Source of the DNA: Bacillota bacterium
Lineage (GTDB): Bacteria > Bacillota > UBA4882 > UBA8346
DNA: 64,000 nucleotides
Direction of reading: 5' to 3'
Assembly (NCBI GenBank): GCA_023402395.1
Contig: JAEYGI010000010.1
Coordinates: forward strand, 1-64,000
Shown: one piece after another, positions 58,864-64,000 of the stretch
Layout: each line of letters opens with the position of its first letter
How positions within the stretch are numbered: position 1 is the first letter of the stretch
Program-made: the position numbers and the translations under genes
Notes under the pieces: generated by a model
Database searches by the model: none
What the model was told of the DNA's origin: nothing
Seen by the model: only the letters and a program-made list of their open reading frames with translations

Positions 58864-60546
58864 TTATTGCGGCCCGGCGCCTGCCATGACGCTGGCTTTG
58901 ACGGTGCTGGCGGATTCAAGCGTGTACGAATACGGCGGGGTGAAGACCGAGTCGGTGCCGGGGACCAGGAAACTCTGATTGCCGTCATCATCGGGCGTGG
59001 GCTCAACATACCAGGTGGTGTTGACCTCCACGTTATTGACGGCCCGGATTTTGCCCGGCGTGCCACCGGCTTCGGTGACGTATTGCTCCCAGGGGTTTTT
59101 TACATTCTCAAAATAATTGTTTTCGGCGAGAACCTCGGCGTTGATGCGGGTCCGGATGCAATAGTTGTTGCCGGAGGCGTTGTTGTAATTATTGAAGAAA
59201 TGGACCCGGCCATAACGCACCGAAGGCATCCGTTCAATGCCCAACGTGCTCCACCAGTTGTGATGGAAGGTGACATGCAGCGTGCCGTTGTCCTCCGAGC
59301 CATTGTCGTCGGAATGGCCGATCAGATTGACGTAGTTGTGATTATTATTGCGGGTGTAATAGAATTTGCACCAGGAAACGGTGACCCAGTCGGAACCGTG
59401 AACGACGTCCAGTTGGCCATCGGCGGAATCGATAAAGGTGCAATGATCAACCCAGACCCTGCGGCAATCCTGGATCGTCAATCCGTCATTGTTGCTGTTC
59501 TTGATGGTCAGGTTGCGGACGATCAGGTTGTCGTAATGGCTGATCTTGAGGCCGCCGATGATGGTGGCATTCGCTCCGAGGCCGATAATGGTTTTATTCT
59601 CGCGGACCGTGGCCTGGCTGCTCCCCAGGTCGATGGTGCCTTGGACCTGGACGATATAAGGATCGTGACTCCCTACGTACCTCTCAAAATCACTGGCGGT
59701 TGTGACCGTGACGGTCTGGCCCCCGGCTCCGCCAGTGGTTCCGCCATAGGCGGCAAAGCCAATCATTGCGCCCGCCGGGATCGGAGTCGGAGTAGGACCG
59801 CTCGGAGTCGGCGTCGGCGTAGCGACAGTGGGGGTCGGAGTCGGCGTCGCGGTGCCCGGAGTCGGTGTCGGTGTCGCGCTGGACGGTGTCGGTGTAGGAG
59901 TCGCGGCGCTTGGGGTCGGAGTCGGAGTGGAAACGCCGCCTAGATCTTCGACGATCACATCGTCAAACTCAGCGCTGGCATTGTAGGAAGTGACCGCAAT
60001 CCTGCCGGAGGCAATCGCGGCATCGCTGGCCGATAATTCCTGGACGCCGTTTACAAAAGCCTGGAGGCTGGTTCCGCTCACCGCCAGTTTTAAGGTATAC
60101 CAGGTTCCGGTGGCTACGGTGTAGGCCTTGGAGGCCAGAGTGGTCACGGAGCCGCCGACTTTTTTGCGGATCTCCACGGTATTGGAGTTGGTCAGAACCA
60201 TAAAATAATAATTGCTGGAACTGGAATACCGGGCGGCGATCCCGATATAGCGGCCGGTTCCGTTAAAGCTCAACGCTTTGGCCCGGGCTTGAACCGAATA
60301 ATTGGCCCAACCGGTGGTTCCGTTGTAAGCATGGGCTGTGGTGGAAGTGCTGGATTGCTTGTACACATAGCCGCCGTCGTTGACCACGGTCCAGGAACCG
60401 TTGGCCGTGCCCCAACCCGAGGAGTTGCCATCTTGGAAATCATCGCTGAAAAGCACGGCCGCGCTGGCGCATTGGCTGATGGTGAACGCCAGCGCCAGAC
60501 TGAGTGCTAAAATTAACGCGGCAAAAACATTTGATCTTTTAAACAT
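58864..60546 (-). CDS. Secreted pectate lyase (PL1) with N-terminal beta-sandwich module
   Basis: A 560-residue secreted enzyme. Signal peptide at residues 1-29 (hydrophobic 9-27, cleavage near ASAA). Residues 30-205 form a concanavalin/CBM-like beta-sandwich that probably binds polysaccharide, followed by a Thr-Pro linker (about 207-262, TPTPTPS repeats) and a PL1 right-handed beta-helix. PL1 hallmarks are VWVDHCTF, the calcium-binding DGQLDVVHGS region and RMPSVRYGRVHFFNNY with the catalytic arginine. It cleaves polygalacturonate by beta-elimination outside the cell, yielding unsaturated oligogalacturonides. Confidence 0.93.
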   Translation of the reverse strand: MFKRSNVFAALILALSLALAFTISQCASAAVLFSDDFQDGNSSGWGTANGSWTVVNDGGYVYKQSSTSTTAHAYNGTTGWANYSVQARAKALSFNGTGRYIGIAARYSSSSNYYFMVLTNSNTVEIRKKVGGSVTTLASKAYTVATGTWYTLKLAVSGTSLQAFVNGVQELSASDAAIASGRIAVTSYNASAEFDDVIVEDLGGVSTPTPTPSAATPTPTPSSATPTPTPGTATPTPTPTVATPTPTPSGPTPTPIPAGAMIGFAAYGGTTGGAGGQTVTVTTASDFERYVGSHDPYIVQVQGTIDLGSSQATVRENKTIIGLGANATIIGGLKISHYDNLIVRNLTIKNSNNDGLTIQDCRRVWVDHCTFIDSADGQLDVVHGSDWVTVSWCKFYYTRNNNHNYVNLIGHSDDNGSEDNGTLHVTFHHNWWSTLGIERMPSVRYGRVHFFNNYNNASGNNYCIRTRINAEVLAENNYFENVKNPWEQYVTEAGGTPGKIRAVNNVEVNTTWYVEPTPDDDGNQSFLVPGTDSVFTPPYSYTLESASTVKASVMAGAGPQ

Positions 60547-60972
60547 GCCTAACCTCCTTCATTTTTTGATAAACAACCCCAAAACATCCGAAGCGTCCCG
60601 GTCGATCACCTCCCTCGGGCGATTTGTTAATAAATCCTATTTTATTATGAATCTGATTTCATTATAAAGAAATATTTTACTAAAAGCTGCGTATTTTTTG
60701 CGCTCTTTACAAAAATCGCTGCGTTTTTTGTCTAGCTTACGATAGTAATTTGTTTACTAAACCGCAATTTATTTTTTTAATCGGCGTGTTTGTTCCATTA
60801 CCATCGATGCCGCGGCGCCGTTGGTTTCGGGGTGCGTTATTTCCGATAATTTCAGGCGCCGGAAGGGTAAAAACGGGGCTTGGCGAAGTGATCAAAACAG
60901 ATATCATAAAGGGAAACCTACCAATGGGGAATCATAAGCAATTGATCACGCCGTTATCGAGGAGGAAAACCC
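60547..60972. other. Intergenic, no gene supported
   Basis: A divergent gap that should contain the promoters of the pectate lyase gene and the ASCH gene. It is AT-rich near 60640-60780. No repeat or structured element is evident. Confidence 0.5.
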
Positions 60973-61314
60973 ATGGAACACCGGATGAGCCTTTTTGAGG
61001 AACCCTTCGCGCTGATCCAGTCCGGTAAAAAAGTGATCGAAATCCGGCTCAACGATGAAAAAAGGCAAGCGGTAAAGATCGGGGATACGATTGTTTTTTC
61101 GAAATTGCCCGACGGTCGGGAGCGGCTGGAGGTGAAGGTTTTGGGGCTATTGCATTACGGCAGCTTTGAGCAGTTGTACCGGGATATTCCCATGGCGCTG
61201 CTGGGGCGGGAAGGGCGCACCATGGAACAGATGCTGGAGGGCACTTATGCCATATACACCAAAGAGCAGGAGAAGCAATACGGCGCTTTGGGAATCAGAA
61301 TTAAATTAATATAG
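60973..61314 (+). CDS. ASCH-domain protein
   Basis: A 113-residue protein spanning a single ASCH domain, a PUA-like beta-barrel expected to bind RNA or modified nucleotides. Typical elements are FALIQSGKKVIEIRLNDEKR, then IGDTIVFSKLPDG, and the C-terminal YGALGIRIKLI. GAGGAGG 8-14 bases upstream fixes the start. It has no obvious operon partner. Some small ASCH proteins hydrolyse N4-acetylcytidine, but that activity cannot be assigned here. Confidence 0.85.
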   Translation: MEHRMSLFEEPFALIQSGKKVIEIRLNDEKRQAVKIGDTIVFSKLPDGRERLEVKVLGLLHYGSFEQLYRDIPMALLGREGRTMEQMLEGTYAIYTKEQEKQYGALGIRIKLI

Positions 61315-61376
61315 GCGGCGAATGAAGGATTGATTGAGAAGATTTCCAGCCTTGATTCCGCCGCCCGAAAGCTTCC

Positions 61377-62618
61377 TCAGTGAGATTCGGGGAGAAACGC
61401 CGCTTGGCTTTTATACAACTTTAACCATTCCAAACTCGCTAGGAAACAAGCGGGAGCGGCATTGCCGTGAATGGAGCCGGTAAGCGGCAAGGCGAACATG
61501 GGTACAACGGGAACCCAGCGCCCTTTTTGGACAAAGTGGTTGCTGGCAATCACGGAATTGGCGAACGGCACTTGATCGTCATTGGGATGATGATAAAGAT
61601 ACATGGGCATGTCAGGTGCCCAGTTATAGAGGTCGTTGGCCTGCAATGCCCGGCAAACGGGGCTTTCCGAATCCAGCAGGCTGTTAATCATCGCTTCCGA
61701 CAAGATCTCCCGGGGGACCGGCGGCAGGTATTTCTTAACCTCTTCGGCCGGATGATTGCCATCGACCAGATCGTAGACGAATCGGTACTTGGGTTTCAAG
61801 GCCCGTTCTTTGGTAAAGATGCCGTTGCCGTATTGATCGCCATAGACCGCATGATAACCACGGATCGTCAGTGGAAGGTAATAGCCGTTTTCATACGGTT
61901 GATCGCTTAGCATCAGACGGCGCATGGTTCCGGATAAGTCATAGGAACCGGCGAGCGGCGCTGCGGCAGCGATCTGGAACGTTCGGGAATAGTTCGGGTT
62001 GAGCTGCAATTCGCGCGCCGCCGCCATCGTCGTGTAGCCGCCCTCGGAATAACCGACCAAACCGAGGCGGCGGTTGTCAATACCGGTCCGGCGGTATTGT
62101 TCGCTCTGAACCGCGGCCAGCAGGTCGGCCACGGAAACCCCCAGGGGCTTGGCATTGATATAGGGGTGATCGCCCGGATCCACGCCCAAACCGGGATAAT
62201 CGGCCATGGCCACCGTATAGCCGGTCATGGCGAACAGCGCGGCGATCAGAACATCAATAAAATCGAGCGGTTGGCCGGGATTGAAATTGGAGGGAGCGTA
62301 GCGCCGCTCCAGTTGTGTTCCGTGTTGAAAGCCGAGCAGCATCGCACCGGCCGGATCCGGCGGCGCGCTGGGAGCGATGACCAGCCCCGAGAGGATCGCG
62401 CTTTGACCGCTGGCGTCCTGAGAGCGATAGGTTATCTTGCGAAGCTCTACTTGGTTGCTGAGCGCGTCTTTGATGATTTGGTCTAAAAACCATTTAAAAA
62501 GACCTGAAAACCAGGATTGATTTAGAAACTTACCTCGCACGCCTGACCCGCTGGCTTTGATCAATTGTTCACGGCCAAGCAGGGCCAGTGTTTCCTGGCG
62601 CGGCAGGTTATCGTTCAT
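61377..62618 (-). CDS. Secretory-lipase-like alpha/beta hydrolase
   Basis: A 413-residue hydrolase of the secretory lipase family. The nucleophile elbow is VGYSEGGYTTMAA (Ser about 193), Asp is probably in YHHPNDDQVPF (about 343) and His in SIHGNAAP (about 385). A strand pattern GAMLLGFQHGTQLE opens the fold. No signal peptide is visible, so it may act inside the cell or exit by another route. GGAG about 9 bases upstream supports start 62618 over an eight-residue extension. Substrate not known. Confidence 0.82.
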   Translation of the reverse strand: MNDNLPRQETLALLGREQLIKASGSGVRGKFLNQSWFSGLFKWFLDQIIKDALSNQVELRKITYRSQDASGQSAILSGLVIAPSAPPDPAGAMLLGFQHGTQLERRYAPSNFNPGQPLDFIDVLIAALFAMTGYTVAMADYPGLGVDPGDHPYINAKPLGVSVADLLAAVQSEQYRRTGIDNRRLGLVGYSEGGYTTMAAARELQLNPNYSRTFQIAAAAPLAGSYDLSGTMRRLMLSDQPYENGYYLPLTIRGYHAVYGDQYGNGIFTKERALKPKYRFVYDLVDGNHPAEEVKKYLPPVPREILSEAMINSLLDSESPVCRALQANDLYNWAPDMPMYLYHHPNDDQVPFANSVIASNHFVQKGRWVPVVPMFALPLTGSIHGNAAPACFLASLEWLKLYKSQAAFLPESH

Positions 62619-62796
62619 GGCTGCCCGTCTCCTTCGTATCATAATCTCTCGAACAAAGCGATGCCGGGATGGTATGCTTTTTCTTCAATATATGCAAAGC
62701 GGATAGCTCCGGAATCTGTGATTTCAGCGCCAAAGAATAAAGCGGTGCCGCCGCCGTGGCAACTTCGCTTAGTAAAGTTGTCGGGGGGTCGTTCCC
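62619..62796. other. Intergenic, no gene supported
   Basis: Between the lipase gene and a short 21-bp array. No ORF with a ribosome binding site or recognisable domain is seen on either strand. Confidence 0.4.
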
Positions 62797-62913
62797 CCGG
62801 CTCATCCGGCCGCTGAACAGGACCAACGGTTGCCGCCGGAGTAGTGGGACGGTCCTCCGGGGACGGGAGGTGATTGCCACGGCAAGGGGAACGGTTGCCA
62901 CAGGGAGCCACCG
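62797..62913. repeat. Short degenerate 21-bp tandem array T5
   Basis: Five to six 21-base steps with the recurring phrase GGTTGCC or ATTGCCA (AACGGTTGCCGCC, TGATTGCCACGGC, AACGGTTGCCACA). The most eroded of the five arrays. Confidence 0.55.
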
Positions 62914-63002
62914 AGATCATTAAAGATAATTAAATTTTAAACGTGAAAGGAATTTATAACCTGAATGTGGAAAATAGTATTGTTTATTGAGGGGGTATCG
63001 CC

Positions 63003-63395
63003 GTGGATGATAGCAAGGTAGCGGTATTACTTGAAGATTTGTTATCCCAATTTCGAACCTTTGGCGAGGGGCAAGATGCTCTTCGCACTGAAGTGCAAGA
63101 GATAAAACATAAAGTTGATGGCTTGATTGAGGATATGGATATTGTGAAGCCTACGCTTAAAAGCATGGATAAGCGGCTTACTTCATTGGAAGGTAAGGTT
63201 GACTCAGTAGAAGATAAGGTCACGTCATTGGAAGGCAAGGTTGACTCGTTGGAAACCAAAACCAACGGGTTGATTGAAGATATGGATATTGTAAAGCCGG
63301 CTCTTGCCAAAATTAATAACCGGTTGGATAATATCGAAGGCGAAATCATAAGGCTTAATCCCGAGTCGCGGGCGGCCTTAAAACAAGTCAAATAG
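63003..63395 (+). CDS. Coiled-coil heptad-repeat protein
   Basis: A 130-residue soluble protein, nearly all coiled coil. From about residue 25 it consists of heptads, including two SLEGKVDS(V/L)E units and a duplicated GLIEDMDIVKP segment (about 40-50 and 87-97). GAGGGGGT about 7 bases before GTG 63003 makes a good start, and a strong terminator follows, so it appears expressed. Similar heptad-repeat proteins of unknown role are common in Bacillota. The coding heptads have the same 21-base period as the non-coding arrays. Confidence 0.75.
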   Translation: MDDSKVAVLLEDLLSQFRTFGEGQDALRTEVQEIKHKVDGLIEDMDIVKPTLKSMDKRLTSLEGKVDSVEDKVTSLEGKVDSLETKTNGLIEDMDIVKPALAKINNRLDNIEGEIIRLNPESRAALKQVK

Positions 63396-63419
63396 ACCGG
63401 AAAATAAAAAATGGCGCAA

Positions 63420-63447
63420 GGCGGCTCAAAGGAGCCGCCCTTTTTTT
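63420..63447. terminator. Rho-independent terminator
   Basis: GGCGGCTC-aaag-GAGCCGCC followed by seven T; ends the coiled-coil gene. Confidence 0.85.
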
Positions 63448-63476
63448 CATTGCCGTTGGTGAAAATTGATATCTGC

Positions 63477-64000
63477 TTACTGCCATTGGATATTGTCAAA
63501 AAACAGCTCTCCTTTCCAGGCCGGCGCTTTTTCGGGCCGTTCAACGATCACGCCGAAGCCGCGGATGCGGTCCAGATTCCCGGCGGCCTTTTTGCCGCGC
63601 CATTGGTATCGGAAAGTATTCCAGCCGCTTTTCTGCAGTGGGAAGCTTTCGCTGGTATCGGCGATCCACGGCATCGTAAACGTGGAGTAGATCAAAAATT
63701 TTAGGGAATAGCCCAAGCGTGCCAGGTCATCCGGGATATAAACATTCGCTTCCACTTCGCGCTCGGCAAACCCGGGAAAATAAACCGAGGCGGTCTCGAA
63801 GTTCAAGGCGCGGTACTGGCTGAAATCGGCCGCGACCTTAAAACTTCCCGAATCCGGGTCAAGCGAGCGTTGGGGATCGGTTGCCAACGAATTTGCGGCG
63901 AAGCGATTGGTCTTCCAGTCATAATATTGGGCGGCCGTTTTGAAATCATAGCAATAGGACCGGTAATCCAGATCGACGGCTCCCACTCCTTTAAACCGTT
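63477..64000 (-). CDS. C-terminal part of a carbohydrate-binding protein (truncated by window end)
   Basis: At least 174 codons open to the window edge; the frame continues upstream of a GTG at 63986 without a stop, so the gene begins beyond 64000. The visible part is a beta-rich jelly roll ending in KGELFFDNIQWQ, a close typical of carbohydrate-binding modules, with aromatic residues (YYDWKT, WNTFRYQWRG) that could contact sugar. It is probably the C-terminal module of a secreted glycoside hydrolase. Catalytic domain and specificity are outside the window. Confidence 0.65.
   Translation of the reverse strand, partial: RFKGVGAVDLDYRSYCYDFKTAAQYYDWKTNRFAANSLATDPQRSLDPDSGSFKVAADFSQYRALNFETASVYFPGFAEREVEANVYIPDDLARLGYSLKFLIYSTFTMPWIADTSESFPLQKSGWNTFRYQWRGKKAAGNLDRIRGFGVIVERPEKAPAWKGELFFDNIQWQ

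Noticed and set aside
1..64000. tRNA, rRNA or full insertion sequence
   Set aside because: I saw no cloverleaf-like segment, rRNA signature or transposase ORF on either strand; short or divergent tRNAs could only be excluded by a dedicated scan.

Overview
The window looks like chromosome from a saccharolytic, probably anaerobic, endospore-forming member of the Bacillota. A tripartite GerA-type germination locus (GerAA, GerAB, GerAC), Shine-Dalgarno sites of the AAGGAGG type, MarR/DtxR/GntR/YesMN regulators, sugar ABC transporters without a dedicated ATPase, a ferredoxin-type aldo/keto reductase, pectate lyase and oxalate decarboxylase homologue all fit this. No rRNA or tRNA is present, so species cannot be named; Hydrogenispora/Limnochordia-like clostridia are one possibility (inference only). 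Most of the window is GC-rich; about 5.4-13.8 kb is conspicuously AT-rich and was probably acquired horizontally.

Layout. 0-4.6 kb: orphan sugar-binding protein, a metal-linked MarR + DtxR pair behind two identical palindromic operators, and an amidohydrolase. 4.6-5.4 kb: dispersed repeat plus a 21-bp tandem array. 5.4-14.1 kb: AT-rich defence island with an IetAS-like AAA+ ATPase/subtilase pair behind a LexA-box promoter, an operon of a sacsin-like GHKL ATPase and a Schlafen/AlbA_2-TIR protein, and an XRE regulator. 14.4-18 kb: small unknown genes, a second LexA box with a broken ORF, and a DUF1828/1829 gene pair. 18.5-21.9 kb: ACT-metallo-beta-lactamase fusion, GT28-like glycosyltransferase, CrtO-like acyltransferase. 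22-22.8 kb: MntA-HepT toxin-antitoxin. 22.9-26.1 kb: MFS exporter and an alkylation-repair cluster (ogt, alkA-like, frameshifted ada). 26.6-38.5 kb: a carbohydrate catabolic locus: YesN/YesM-type two-component system facing an operon for solute-binding protein (frameshifted), two permeases, a giant LamG protein, a sugar isomerase and a YiaK-like dehydrogenase. 39-41 kb: MerR and Fe-S aldo/keto reductase. 41-45.8 kb: OpuC-type osmolyte ABC transporter with a BusR-like GntR-RCK_C regulator, both preceded by unusual covarying inverted repeats. 46-51 kb: germination genes. 51-64 kb: hydrolases, an AAA/TOPRIM-like DUF4276 pair, RHH regulator, bicupin, pectate lyase, ASCH protein, lipase, coiled-coil protein and the end of a carbohydrate-binding protein.

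The non-coding DNA is unusually structured. Three unrelated dispersed families recur: (A) a ~250-300 bp GC-rich repeat; (B) a MITE-like element with CAATGTC termini, one copy of which interrupts a tandem array and is flanked by an 11-bp duplication; and (C) degenerate tandem arrays with a strict 21-bp period at five intergenic places. A fourth small family of ~84 bp with perfect 16-bp inverted ends, whose arms co-vary, flanks the osmolyte transporter locus. The most promising candidate for an undescribed system is the GHKL ATPase + AlbA_2-TIR operon; the co-varying elements and the 21-bp arrays are the most promising non-coding signals.
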